DNA of 50,857 nt. Source: Burkholderiales bacterium. GTDB taxonomy: Bacteria; Pseudomonadota; Gammaproteobacteria; Burkholderiales; Casimicrobiaceae. This document shows, one piece after another, positions 31,459-40,479 of this stretch (within the stretch, counting starts at the first letter, position 1; each line of letters starts with the position of its first letter). The stretch lies in NCBI GenBank assembly GCA_031260355.1, contig JAIRJZ010000050.1, positions 1 to 50,857 on the forward strand, given 5' to 3'. The position numbers and the translations under genes were made by a program. The notes under the pieces were generated by a model. The model did no database searches, had not been told where the DNA came from, and saw nothing but the letters and a program-made list of their open reading frames with translations.

Positions 31459-33147
31459 ATGAAAAATATATGCCTTTTTGTTGTGCTTTGTTTTGCCGTG
31501 TCAGCGCAAATTTCGCATGCGGCGGTAACCGGTAAGGCTAAAGGCACACCGCTCAAAGAACCGACAAACCCTGCAAGTGTTGCGACATGCTTGAATTGTC
31601 ACGACACAGTGAAAATGCTTTATAACCGAGGGGCGCACGCCAAAGTGAACTGCGCCATGTGCCACGAATCTAAGCCGGAGCACTCGACAAGCCCGTCCGC
31701 CCAAAACAGGCCCGCTGTCCGCACAGACCACCGCGCATGTGCAACCTGCCATGAAAAGCAGTTGGAGAGCATGCTTGACATGAGTTACCACATGAAATGG
31801 GCGGAAAGAAAGACGATACCAACCTATAACTCGTTTCCAAACAGCAAATCCAATTTCTTCCAACTGGTGCATTCGAGAACGCCGCGTTTTCATGCCGGGC
31901 TTTTGGCTGATATCACCGTTAACCGTACAGCAGGGCGCTTCAAATATAAAAACCCCTATGACGTCGGCAGGCCGATAGAAAGGCTCTGGGATTCAGTGTA
32001 CGACGCACACCCGGAAGATGGCGATACCGCAGGTTTCGTCCCAAGAGAAAGAACATTAGCCTGGCGGCCGCAAAAAAGCATAGGCATTATTGGTACTGCC
32101 TCATGCCTGAAGTGTAAATCCGCAGACAATATACTTGATTACGCCTATTTAGGAGCGCCCGTAAAAGGTGCGCCGCTTCAGCGTGATTCAAAAGTGATGC
32201 CTGCTCTAAAGCAGTTAAATACCAGCGTGAACTGTATCTTCTGCCACGACCCCCATTCAGCGGAGCCTCGCGTTGTCAACGATATGCTGATAGAGGCAAT
32301 GGTTGAGCCTGAGTATAAAGATAATCTATACCAGAGCAATCCGGAGATTATGCCTAAAGCAGAAGTTGTTGCTATGGGCGCAAGAGGATACGAACGTAAA
32401 ATTGTAATACTTGACAGATACGATAGTAATTTCATGTGCGGGCAATGTCACTCTGCGCCTAACGCCAGCCTCTTTATATACGACGCAAAGACAGAGAAAC
32501 CGATCCTCGGACACATCCCCGGCAATCCATATACGACAGCGTTCAAAGGGGGGCCTCTTGAAACGTATGCCCACTATAAAGAAAAAGGCTGGTATGGCGC
32601 CGCCCATCCGGTTACCAAAACCAAATGGATACCCTTCACCCATGCGCAAGTTGAGCTGATTTCACAGTCCGTTCACAGCAAAGCGGGAGTAACATGCACA
32701 AGCTGCCACTATGCGAGAGAGAGAGGCTACTCAAGCCATCAGGTCTCTTTACCCAGAGAGAAAGTGGACAAGACGTGCATGAGTTCTAACTGTCACGGAC
32801 AGGGAACGACAGCCAATTGGAAATCTACGGCACAGGCGCTCTATAGCATCGACCTTATTCAGCAGAAAAGCAGGGTAAGAGTGAAAGAGCTTAACAACGC
32901 CATCAACAATGCGGTGGATTTTATCAGCGATGTCAGTAAAGGAATTTTTGCGGTAGATCCGCAGCTTTTGGCAGCGGTTGACGATAAGCTGGGACAGGCG
33001 CTAACCGTGGACTTCTATTGGTTCACGGAATATTCCCTAGGATTTCATAATCCGGCACTGCATGAAAGTTCGGTAACGACCGCAGTAAAAGAACTAAATG
33101 ATGCTTTATCTGCCGCACAAAATAAAGCGTCAGTCACCAGGAAATAA
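31459..33147 (+). CDS. octaheme c-type cytochrome with a NrfA-like core
   Basis: This periplasmic protein of 562 residues has a signal peptide (ICLFVVLCFAVSAQISHA). Eight heme sites occur in order: CLNCH 44-48, CAMCH 65-69, CATCH 94-98, CLKCK 216-220, CIFCH 259-263, CGQCH 327-331, CTSCH 413-417 and an unusual CMSSNCH 440-446. Three N-terminal hemes followed by a CXXCK heme and four more is the architecture of octaheme nitrite reductases (ONR); the lysine-ligated heme is the catalytic one there and in NrfA. The pattern FTHAQVELISQSVHSKAGVT resembles the NrfA region with the active-site His. The Tyr pair that normally follows the CGQCH site (CHVEYYF in NrfA) is absent: here it reads CHSAPNASLF. 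The substrate is therefore uncertain: nitrite, hydroxylamine or a sulfur oxyanion. AGA/AGG and ATA codons are frequent and GC is lower than in the neighbours, which suggests transfer. Confidence 0.85.
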   Translation: MKNICLFVVLCFAVSAQISHAAVTGKAKGTPLKEPTNPASVATCLNCHDTVKMLYNRGAHAKVNCAMCHESKPEHSTSPSAQNRPAVRTDHRACATCHEKQLESMLDMSYHMKWAERKTIPTYNSFPNSKSNFFQLVHSRTPRFHAGLLADITVNRTAGRFKYKNPYDVGRPIERLWDSVYDAHPEDGDTAGFVPRERTLAWRPQKSIGIIGTASCLKCKSADNILDYAYLGAPVKGAPLQRDSKVMPALKQLNTSVNCIFCHDPHSAEPRVVNDMLIEAMVEPEYKDNLYQSNPEIMPKAEVVAMGARGYERKIVILDRYDSNFMCGQCHSAPNASLFIYDAKTEKPILGHIPGNPYTTAFKGGPLETYAHYKEKGWYGAAHPVTKTKWIPFTHAQVELISQSVHSKAGVTCTSCHYARERGYSSHQVSLPREKVDKTCMSSNCHGQGTTANWKSTAQALYSIDLIQQKSRVRVKELNNAINNAVDFISDVSKGIFAVDPQLLAAVDDKLGQALTVDFYWFTEYSLGFHNPALHESSVTTAVKELNDALSAAQNKASVTRK

Positions 33148-33502
33148 TCGGTGGTTCTGGTGTTGGTTCGTTCAACAAAAAACGGAGGCGCCATGCCTCC
33201 GTTTTTTGCCTCTCTCCTGCTTGCGGAAGAGAGGAAGCGCATCTCCGCGTCTCCGCATGAGCTATCGTTTCCACAAAAGCGGAGCCGGAAGCCCGCGCTT
33301 TGGAACGGTTTTGATTTAAGAGGATACCTTTCTACGGGGATGCGCCACGTTTTTTCCCTCCTTTTGAAAGGGAGCTTTGTCAGCAGCCCGATTTTTCCCA
33401 AAGCGGGAGAAGAGAAAGGCGTGTACACTTAACAAAACCGCGCTAACCTGAAACGAGGTGCTTTCGTAGCGATGGGCGTATTGAAACAGAGGGGCGGCGA
33501 CC
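33148..33502. other. 355-bp spacer between two multiheme genes
   Basis: No gene is supported. A strong terminator follows the octaheme gene (33177-33207). Beyond it are a hairpin CCCTCCTTTTGAAAGGGAG around 33357-33375, repeat-like sequence, and finally the ribosome binding site of the tetraheme gene (GAGGGGCGG). The tetraheme gene must therefore have its own promoter or depend on read-through. Confidence 0.5.
33177..33207 (+). terminator. rho-independent terminator after the octaheme cytochrome
   Basis: AAAAAACGGAGGC and GCCTCCGTTTTTT form a perfect 13-bp stem with a GCCAT loop ending in a T run. Confidence 0.92.
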
Positions 33503-33832
33503 ATGAAGAAAACGAAAATTTTTTTGATGCTGGTTTTCTTTCTGGCGAGCAACGGTGTTTTCGCTACCGACCGGCCTATTGCAAAACAACACGCGACGCT
33601 GGCTTGTGAAAGCTGTCATGACGGCGCAAAACCGGCAGCAAGAGCGGCGGCAACTTCCTGCATCAAGTGTCACGGTGACTACGCCAAGCTTGCGGAAAAA
33701 ACAAAAAAAACGAAACCCAACCCCCATCAGACGCACCAGGGGAATTTACGCTGCACGGTTTGCCATAAGGCGCATGAGCCGTCGGTGCTTTATTGCAACG
33801 AGTGCCACACATTCGACATCAAAGTGAAGTGA
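33503..33832 (+). CDS. small tetraheme c-type cytochrome (cytochrome c3/Fcc-domain type)
   Basis: This secreted protein of 109 residues has signal peptide KTKIFLMLVFFLASNGVFA and four heme sites: CESCH 35-39, CIKCH 53-57, CTVCH 84-88 and CNECH 98-102. The order and the segment HQTHQGNLRCTVCHKAHEPS resemble the tetraheme domain of flavocytochrome c3 and small tetraheme cytochromes. These are periplasmic electron carriers that feed terminal reductases. It is probably an electron donor for the octaheme protein upstream, though the terminator between them means separate transcription. Confidence 0.88.
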   Translation: MKKTKIFLMLVFFLASNGVFATDRPIAKQHATLACESCHDGAKPAARAAATSCIKCHGDYAKLAEKTKKTKPNPHQTHQGNLRCTVCHKAHEPSVLYCNECHTFDIKVK

Positions 33833-33877
33833 TCACACCGCAGTCGAAAAGGAGCAAGTAGCAGGAGAGGTGGCCGC

Positions 33878-35635
33878 TTACCGCTGCCGGAACCGCTGGT
33901 TTCGCCGGTAAGCGTAAAAATCTTCGATCGCGCCGTCGCGGATGCGTTGCTGCAAAGCCTTCCAGTACTCGGGGCGGAAGATGTCTTCGTGATGGCGTTC
34001 GAACACTTGCCGCAGCTTGACGTCGCTGAAAAGGAATTGCCGGAATTCCTCGGGGAACACATCGTTTTCGGCGACGCTGTACCACGGTTCGCCGGCGAGT
34101 TCGTCTTCTGGGTAGCGCGGCGGCGGAATGGAACGGAAGTTCATTTCGGTCATGTAGCGGATCTCATCGTAATCGTAAAACACGACGCGATTGTTTTTGG
34201 TAACGCCGAAATTTTTGAGAAGCATGTCGCCGGGAAAAATGTTGGCACATGCCAGTTGGCGGATGGCGGTGCCGTAGTCGTCGATGATGTCGAGACAGGT
34301 GGCCTCGTCGATCTGATCGAGAAAAAGGTTGAGCGGTATCATCCGCTGTTCGATATAAAGGTGGCGGATCGAAATGTGATCGCCCAAGTCGTCTAGTTTT
34401 TCCGGGATCTCGCGTTGCAGCTCAGCCATCAATTCATCGCTGATGCGGCTTTTTTCGAACGCGAAATTTTCGTATTCCTGGGTATCGGCCATGCGACCGA
34501 CGCGGTCGTGTTCCTTGACGAGTTGGTAGCACGCACGCACGCGGGCGGCGTCAACGTTTTTTTGCGGCGCGAAGCGGTCTTTGATCACCTTGAACACGAC
34601 ATCGTACGAAGGCAACATGAACACCAGCATCACCATTCCGCGAGTGCCGGGGGCAGTGACGAACTTGTCGTCGGTTTGCGCCAACTGGTGCAGGTATTCC
34701 CGGTGGTATTCGGTTTTGGCGTGCTTCTGACAACCGATCGCGGTGTACAGCTCGGCGGTGGTTTTGTGAGGAAGAATTTCGCGCAACCATTCGACGGTGG
34801 CGGCGGGCAACGGCGCGTACACCATGAAATACGCGCGGTTGAAACCGAAGACGATGCTGGCGTCGCTGAACTCGGTGAGGCAGGCGTCAATATACAATTC
34901 GCCGGAATCGGTGCGGGAAATCGGCAATAAAAAAGGATGCACGGCGTCGGGAAGTCGCAATTTGCCGATGATCCAAGCGGATTTGTTGCGGTAAAACACC
35001 TCGTTGTAAATTTCGAGCACGCCGCTTTTCAACGTCTCACGGCTGAAGCGGCGATAGAGCGCGGCAGCGATGTCGGCAACGTCACGCGGCAAATCTTCCC
35101 AGGGAAGTCGCAGCGGCGAGTTGCGCACAATCACCCGCAACCGGTCTTCGACGCCGGACGCCAGCGGGAAGTTGCGCGAAACGGGGCGCGGCAAATCGAG
35201 GCGGTGGCGTTCGGGTTGCGAACTGAATACGAACATCCTGTTCGGCGCCATGTCGCGGTGTTTAAACAACCGGCAATAAACCGAGTTGAAAAAACTTTCG
35301 GCGATTTCAAAGCGCGGATAGTTCGGCAGCAGGGTGGTGTAATAATCTTTGACGTGCGCCAGGAAATCGGCGTCTTGACACAAGTCGCCGGTCATCCGCC
35401 GGATCAACTCAACCGCCAGATCGACGTGGTGATCGTACAAATGAATCCGCTGCCGCATCGCCGTCTGAACGTCGTTCCAGGCGGCGTCCTCAAAACGCTG
35501 CTGGGCGCCGGCGGTCACTTCGAGGAAGCGGCCATACTGCGCGTCGAAGCCCTGTAGAACGGTGTGTGCGACCAGCACCACCATGTCGGTAGAAGCAGCG
35601 GTGCCGTTAAGCGAAGAGGTGGTGGCGGGTTTCAT
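33878..35635 (-). CDS. aceK: isocitrate dehydrogenase kinase/phosphatase
   Basis: AceK phosphorylates isocitrate dehydrogenase to divert isocitrate into the glyoxylate shunt, and removes the phosphate when needed. The protein has the nucleotide-binding segment [32 protein letters not shown] in the N-terminal half, and catalytic-loop-like [15 protein letters not shown] and [15 protein letters not shown] moved the start from 35764 to the ATG at 35635, giving 585 residues, the usual length. It is the last gene of the aceB-aceA-aceK set, 204 bp after aceA. Confidence 0.95.
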   Translation of the reverse strand: MKPATTSSLNGTAASTDMVVLVAHTVLQGFDAQYGRFLEVTAGAQQRFEDAAWNDVQTAMRQRIHLYDHHVDLAVELIRRMTGDLCQDADFLAHVKDYYTTLLPNYPRFEIAESFFNSVYCRLFKHRDMAPNRMFVFSSQPERHRLDLPRPVSRNFPLASGVEDRLRVIVRNSPLRLPWEDLPRDVADIAAALYRRFSRETLKSGVLEIYNEVFYRNKSAWIIGKLRLPDAVHPFLLPISRTDSGELYIDACLTEFSDASIVFGFNRAYFMVYAPLPAATVEWLREILPHKTTAELYTAIGCQKHAKTEYHREYLHQLAQTDDKFVTAPGTRGMVMLVFMLPSYDVVFKVIKDRFAPQKNVDAARVRACYQLVKEHDRVGRMADTQEYENFAFEKSRISDELMAELQREIPEKLDDLGDHISIRHLYIEQRMIPLNLFLDQIDEATCLDIIDDYGTAIRQLACANIFPGDMLLKNFGVTKNNRVVFYDYDEIRYMTEMNFRSIPPPRYPEDELAGEPWYSVAENDVFPEEFRQFLFSDVKLRQVFERHHEDIFRPEYWKALQQRIRDGAIEDFYAYRRNQRFRQR

Positions 35636-35783
35636 GTTCGGCGCTCGGGCGGCGGTTATCGGCGATGACGCATCGAGAAAACCATTTAACCACAAAGAAC
35701 GGAAGACACCCAAAGTTTTTTTGTTCTTTGCGACCGTTCTTTTGGGTTTTATTCTGCCGCGCATTGTTTGCGCTGTAAGGGAG

Positions 35784-35819
35784 CACCACCGCTGCGCCGG
35801 TCATGGCGCAGCGGTGGTG
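35784..35819. terminator. stem-loop between aceA and aceK
   Basis: CACCACCGCTGCGCC and GGCGCAGCGGTGGTG form a perfect 15-bp stem around GGTCAT, just after the aceA stop. No T run follows, so it may be a processing or partial-attenuation hairpin that lowers aceK relative to aceBA. Confidence 0.6.
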
Positions 35820-35839
35820 TGTTTGCGGGAGGCGCGTGT

Positions 35840-37147
35840 TCAGAATTGCGCTTCTTCCGTCGAGCCGGTCAGCGCGGTAACCGACGAAGCGCCGCCCTGA
35901 ATGACGGTGGTGACTTTGTCGAAGTAACCGGTGCCGACTTCCTGCTGGTGCGCCACGAAGGTGTAACCCTTTTTGGCGGAAGCGAACTCCGGCTCTTGCA
36001 CTTTTTCGACGTAGTGCTTCATCCCGTTTCCTTGCGCGTAGGCATGCGCCAGATCAAACATGTTGTACCACATGCTGTGGATGCCGGCGAGCGTGATGAA
36101 CTGGTACTTGTAGCCCATCTTCGACAGCTCATCCTGGAACTTGGCGATGGTGGCGTCGTCGAGATTTTTCTTCCAGTTGAACGACGGCGAGCAGTTGTAC
36201 GCCAGCAATTTGCCCGGGAACTTGGCATGGATCGCGTCGGCGAATTGTTTGGCAAGACCCAAGTCCGGCGTCGAGGTTTCGCACCACACCATGTCAGCGT
36301 ACGCCGCATAAGCCAGGCCGCGGCTGATCGCCTGTTCGATGCCGGCGCGGGTGCGGAAGAAGCCTTCCGGGGTACGCTCACCGGTGACGAAGGGTTTGTC
36401 GTTAGGATCGTAATCCGAGGTCAGCAGGTCGGCGGCATCGGCGTCGGTACGCGCGATCACCAGTGTCGGCACGCCCAGCGTGTCGGCGGCCAGTCGCGCA
36501 GCAACCAGTTTTTGCACGGCTTCTTGCGTCGGCACCAGCACTTTGCCGCCCATGTGGCCGCATTTCTTGACCGAGGCGAGCTGATCTTCGAAATGAACGC
36601 CGCCGGCGCCGGCTTCGATCATGCCTTTCATCAATTCAAACGCGTTCAGCACACCGCCGAAACCGGCTTCGGCGTCGGCGACGATCGGCAGGAAATGGTC
36701 GATGTACCCCTTATCGCCGGGGCCGATGCCGTTCGCCCATTGAATCTGGTCGGCGCGGCGGAACGAACTGTTGATGCGCTGAACGACGGCCGGTACCGAG
36801 TTCGCCGGATACAGCGATTGGTCCGGGTACATTGCGCTGGCGAGGTTGGCATCGGCGGCAACTTGCCAGCCGGAGAGGTAAATCGCCTCGACACCGGCCT
36901 TGGCCTGTTGCAACGCCTGCCCGCCGGTCAGCGCGCCGAGGCAGTTGACATAACCTTTTTTGGCGCTGCCGTTTACCAGCTTCCACAGTTTTTCAGCGGC
37001 TTGCCGCGCGATCGTGTTTTCGGTAACGAACGAGCCGCGCAGATTGACGACTTCGGCGGCGGTGTAAGGGCGGGTAATGCCTTTCCAGCGCGGCTGTTGC
37101 CAGCTTTGTTCCAGTTCTTTGATTTGTTCATTACGGGATAACGACAT
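35840..37147 (-). CDS. aceA: isocitrate lyase
   Basis: It cleaves isocitrate to glyoxylate and succinate. The catalytic loop [17 protein letters not shown] with the active Cys is present, as is the [19 protein letters not shown]-terminus. [13 protein letters not shown] and the region ending [15 protein letters not shown] are typical of the 435-residue bacterial enzyme. A good ribosome binding site (AAGGAGC) precedes the start, 45 bp after aceB. Confidence 0.98.
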   Translation of the reverse strand: MSLSRNEQIKELEQSWQQPRWKGITRPYTAAEVVNLRGSFVTENTIARQAAEKLWKLVNGSAKKGYVNCLGALTGGQALQQAKAGVEAIYLSGWQVAADANLASAMYPDQSLYPANSVPAVVQRINSSFRRADQIQWANGIGPGDKGYIDHFLPIVADAEAGFGGVLNAFELMKGMIEAGAGGVHFEDQLASVKKCGHMGGKVLVPTQEAVQKLVAARLAADTLGVPTLVIARTDADAADLLTSDYDPNDKPFVTGERTPEGFFRTRAGIEQAISRGLAYAAYADMVWCETSTPDLGLAKQFADAIHAKFPGKLLAYNCSPSFNWKKNLDDATIAKFQDELSKMGYKYQFITLAGIHSMWYNMFDLAHAYAQGNGMKHYVEKVQEPEFASAKKGYTFVAHQQEVGTGYFDKVTTVIQGGASSVTALTGSTEEAQF

Positions 37148-37192
37148 TTTGATGCTCCTTATGGTGAAAAGGCGTAGTAAAAAAGTAAGCGG

Positions 37193-38788
37193 TCAGGCCA
37201 AAAGCTCGTAACCGGGCAACGTCAGGAAATCGATCAGTTCGTCCTGCGTGGTGATGCGGTGCAACAAGGCGGCAGCTTCGTCGAAGCGACCGCTGTTGAA
37301 GCGGGCATCGCCGAGTTCTTGACGAACGACAGCCGTTTCTTCCGCCAGCATCTTCTCGAACAGCGCCGGCGTAACACGCTCGCCGTTGTCGAGCGTTTTG
37401 CCGTGGCGGATCCACTGCCAGATCGACGTGCGCGAAATCTCAGCGGTGGCGGCGTCTTCCATCAGCCCGTAAATCGGCACACAACCGTTTCCGGAAATCC
37501 ATGCTTCGATATATTGTAACGCGACGCGGATATTGGCGCGCATCCCGGCGTCAGTGCGGCCGCCGGAACAGGGCGCCAGCAGATCGGCGGCGGTGGTCGG
37601 CGGATCGTTTTCGCGCAGCACGCCCAGTTGATTGCAGCGGGCGCCAAAGGCGCGGTCGAACACCGGCAGCACGGTATCGGCCAGACCGGGGTGCGCGATC
37701 CAGGTGCCGTCATGACCGTTGCTTGCCTCCAGCTCTTTGTCGGCGCGCACTTTGTCGAGAACCCAGGTATTGCGTTCGGCATCCTTGCTCGGAATGAACG
37801 CCGCCATGCCGCCCATCGCAAAAGCGCCGCGGCGATGACAGGTTTTGATCAGCAGCTTCGAATAGGCGCTGAGAAACGATTTTTCCATCGTGACCGCTTG
37901 ACGGTCGGGCAGCACGCGGTCGGGGTGGTTCTTCAGCGTTTTGATGTAGCTGAAAATGTAGTCCCAGCGCCCGCAGTTCAGCCCGACGATGTGGTCGCGC
38001 AGGTGGTACAGGATTTCGTCCATCTGAAACACCGCCGGCAAGGTTTCGATCAAGATCGTTGCCTTGATCGTGCCGCGCGGCAAGCCGTAACGGTCTTCGG
38101 TGAAACTGAAAATGTCGCTCCACCAAGCGGCTTCCTGGTACGTCTGGGTCTTCGGCAGATAAAAATACGGGCCGCTGCCCTTGTCGAGAAGCTGGCGGTG
38201 GTTGTGATGAAAATACAGCGCGAAATCGAACAGCCCGCCCGGAATCGGCGCGCCCTGCCAGTGCACATGTTTTTCCGGCAGGTGCAAGCCGCGCACCCGA
38301 CAGATCAGCACGGCCGGATTTTCTTTCAGCGCGTAGTTTTTCCCGGTCTGCGGGTCGGTGTAGGTGATGGTGCCGTTCACCGCATCGCGCAGGTTCACTT
38401 GACCGTCGATCACTTTGTCCCAGGCGGGCGCCAGCGAATCTTCAAAATCGGCCATGAAGACTTTGACGTTGGCGTTCAGCGCGTTGATGATCATCTTGCG
38501 ATCCACCGGCCCGGTGATCTCGACACGGCGATCCATCAAGTCGGCAGGGATGCCGCGGATTTTCCAGTTGTCGTTGCGGATGGAAGCGGTATCGGGCAAA
38601 AAATCCGGCAACGCGCCGGCGTCGATTTTCGCCTGCCAAACGGGGCGCTCCGCCAGCAGCGCGTTACGCGCCGGAGTGAAACGCTGAACCAGTTCATTCA
38701 AAAACGCTAACGCGTCTTCCGTCAAAATTTCTTTTTCGGCGCTGCTCCGAATGGGGGCGGCCAAAGTCAAGCCTGTATCGTGCGACAT
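37193..38788 (-). CDS. aceB: malate synthase A
   Basis: It condenses glyoxylate and acetyl-CoA into malate. Features include FMADFEDSLAPAWDKVIDGQ, LICRVRGLHLPEKHVHW, the catalytic-site LNCGRWDYIFSYIKT and GRTDAGMRANIRVALQYIE. The length of 531 residues is that of the A isoform. I moved the start to the ATG at 38788, which has AGGAGAG at the right distance. It is the first gene of the ace operon. Confidence 0.97.
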   Translation of the reverse strand: MSHDTGLTLAAPIRSSAEKEILTEDALAFLNELVQRFTPARNALLAERPVWQAKIDAGALPDFLPDTASIRNDNWKIRGIPADLMDRRVEITGPVDRKMIINALNANVKVFMADFEDSLAPAWDKVIDGQVNLRDAVNGTITYTDPQTGKNYALKENPAVLICRVRGLHLPEKHVHWQGAPIPGGLFDFALYFHHNHRQLLDKGSGPYFYLPKTQTYQEAAWWSDIFSFTEDRYGLPRGTIKATILIETLPAVFQMDEILYHLRDHIVGLNCGRWDYIFSYIKTLKNHPDRVLPDRQAVTMEKSFLSAYSKLLIKTCHRRGAFAMGGMAAFIPSKDAERNTWVLDKVRADKELEASNGHDGTWIAHPGLADTVLPVFDRAFGARCNQLGVLRENDPPTTAADLLAPCSGGRTDAGMRANIRVALQYIEAWISGNGCVPIYGLMEDAATAEISRTSIWQWIRHGKTLDNGERVTPALFEKMLAEETAVVRQELGDARFNSGRFDEAAALLHRITTQDELIDFLTLPGYELLA

Positions 38789-39271
38789 TGTTTCTCTCCT
38801 TAAGCTAGGCGTCTGCAACACGCAGACGCAACAAGAGTTTCAGACAAAGCGGACCGGGTCAGGGTTTAAAATGAAAACCCGATTTCGCTAAGTGACGCAG
38901 GGTCGCGTGACAGAGGGCATCCCTTTTGGGGGTTCGAGGCAACGGCAACCAAGATAGGCCAACCTCGAACAGTAATCATAAAGCAAATAAGGCGAAGAAA
39001 AAACCCTGTTGACAAAGGGTTAAAAGGCATGGCGGTGTAATGGTGTTGTTTAACGGGCGATGAGCTCAAAATAGCGAACAGAAAGCGGGAGTGCCGGTGT
39101 TATTTTTAGCCATGCCGCTGATCCAAAAGCGCAAAAGAGAACAGAGGCATACAATACAGCCAAAGGAGCGGTCAAGGGAGCGGCCGGGCGCGAGAGCCTG
39201 TTGCCGGGGACATGGCGGCGGTTTTGTCAGTATGAGACGAGAGAGCGGACGTAGCAGTAAAGGTTGTTGAA
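38789..39271. other. 483-bp divergent regulatory region of the ace operon and lipoyl gene
   Basis: No gene is supported. It must contain the leftward promoter of aceB and the rightward promoter of the lipoyl-domain gene. I found no convincing sigma-70 pair for either, but an 8-bp-arm hairpin lies just before aceB. Confidence 0.5.
38809..38829. promoter_or_regulatory. inverted repeat in the aceB leader
   Basis: GCGTCTGC and GCAGACGC flank a 5-base spacer, 21 bp upstream of the aceB start. It could be an operator or a 5' UTR hairpin. Confidence 0.45.
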
Positions 39272-39553
39272 ATGGAAAGCATGAAAGAGGTGTGTATTCC
39301 CGAGGCGCCGGCCTGCTGGGAAAGTTGTGGCAATTGCACGACCGGCGAACTGCTCGTCAGCGAGGTCAATGTTGCGCCGGGGGATACCGTAGCGCGCGAC
39401 GACACGCTGATCGTGGTGGAAACCAACAAGATATCGCTCGACATCCCGTCGCCGTATTCCGGGACAGTGGTCGAAGTGCTGGTCAAGCCGGGAAGTTTCG
39501 TGAAAGAACGCGATGTGATTGTGCGGATCGAGCCAACGAAAGCGGGAGCATAA
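39272..39553 (+). CDS. free-standing lipoyl-domain protein with a Cys cluster
   Basis: This 93-residue cytoplasmic protein consists of a single biotinyl/lipoyl carrier domain. The lipoylation-type motif VVETNKISLDIPSPYSGTV puts the acceptor Lys at residue 53; a biotin-type MKM is absent. The second half (VEVLVKPGSFVKERDVIVRIE) completes the flattened barrel. The N-terminus carries C8, C15, C19 and C22 (ACWESCGNC), which is not typical of E2 domains. No E2 catalytic or linker region is present. A start at 39281 (MKEVCIP) is also possible. It is divergent from aceB, and the partner enzyme is unknown. Confidence 0.85.
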   Translation: MESMKEVCIPEAPACWESCGNCTTGELLVSEVNVAPGDTVARDDTLIVVETNKISLDIPSPYSGTVVEVLVKPGSFVKERDVIVRIEPTKAGA

Positions 39554-39627
39554 GAACAAACAGAGAGAAGAACAGCTTCTGGTTGGCCGCACACAGAGCG
39601 ACAGCAAAACGAGCAGAAAGAATTCTT

Positions 39628-39655
39628 CTGGATTCCCGCTTTCGCGGGAATGACG
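39628..39655. repeat. dRS3-like palindromic repeat, copy A
   Basis: The core ATTCCCGCTTTCGCGGGAAT is a perfect palindrome with a TT/TC centre, preceded by CTGG and followed by GACG. It faces copy B at 39736. Confidence 0.85.
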
Positions 39656-39735
39656 TGGCTTTTTACTGTTTTTCTCAATGGCTACAGTCGTCGTTACTCA
39701 ACTGTTGAGCTGTGCCTACTGCCTCCCCCTTTCTC

Positions 39736-39763
39736 TGTCATTCCCGCAAAAGCGGGAATCCAG
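39736..39763. repeat. dRS3-like palindromic repeat, copy B
   Basis: The core ATTCCCGCAAAAGCGGGAAT preceded by TGTC and followed by CCAG is copy A in opposite orientation. The two flank about 80 bp of otherwise unremarkable sequence, between the lipoyl gene and trmB. Confidence 0.85.
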
Positions 39764-39789
39764 AAGGGTTTGCTTGAATCAAAAGCGCA

Positions 39790-40479
39790 TTAAACGCGAA
39801 TAAAAACCAGATCAAAAACCTCATGACCCAGACGCAAGCCGCGCGTTTCGAATTTCGTTTGCGGTCGGGTGGGGGGGCGGGGAGCGAAATGCGTAGCACT
39901 GTTTTTGAGCAAGGGCTCCAAAGACAACGTCAGCAACACTTCTTCGGCGTATTCCGCCCAATCGGTGGCGATGTGCAAATAGCCGCCAACGCGTAAACGC
40001 AACGCCAGTTCGTGAAGAAACGGCGCTTGCAGCAAGCGGCGCTTGTGATGTCGTTTTTTCGGCCAGGGGTCGGGAAAAAAAACGTGGATGCCGGAAAGCG
40101 ATGCCGGTGCAATCATGTTCTCGACGATATCGACGGCGTCGTGCCGAATGAGGTGCAGGTTGGTCAGTCGCGCCCCTTCTATTTTTTGCAAAAGGCTGCC
40201 GACGCCGGGAGCATGCACTTCAATGGCGATGAAGTTGTGCTCCGGTTGCTCGGCGGCGATGCGGGCGGTGGTTTCGCCCATGCCGAAACCGATTTCGAGA
40301 ACGGTGGGGGCGCGGCGGCCAAATACGGTATCGAAGTCCAGCAACGAAGCGCGGAAAGGCAGACAAAATTGCGGGCCGAGGGTTTCAATGGCGTGTTGCT
40401 GCGCCGGCGTCATTCGCCCTTGGCGAAGGACGTAACTGCGAACCGGTCGGTGATGGATAGGGGCGGGCGTGTCGGACAT
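39790..40479 (-). CDS. trmB: tRNA (guanine46-N7)-methyltransferase
   Basis: It methylates N7 of G46 in the tRNA variable loop with SAM. The protein has VRSYVLRQGRMTPAQ at the N-terminus, the SAM motif LEIGFGMGETTARIA, the substrate motif FFPDPWPKKRHHKRRLLQ, and the C-terminal TKFETRGLRLGHEVFDL. The length of 229 residues is normal. It lies alone between repeats. Confidence 0.96.
   Translation of the reverse strand: MSDTPAPIHHRPVRSYVLRQGRMTPAQQHAIETLGPQFCLPFRASLLDFDTVFGRRAPTVLEIGFGMGETTARIAAEQPEHNFIAIEVHAPGVGSLLQKIEGARLTNLHLIRHDAVDIVENMIAPASLSGIHVFFPDPWPKKRHHKRRLLQAPFLHELALRLRVGGYLHIATDWAEYAEEVLLTLSLEPLLKNSATHFAPRPPTRPQTKFETRGLRLGHEVFDLVFIRV

Noticed and set aside
33151-33163. 13-base identity with 50801-50813 (GTGGTTCTGGTGT)
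   Set aside because: A match of this length is expected by chance in a window of this size, and no longer similarity surrounds it.
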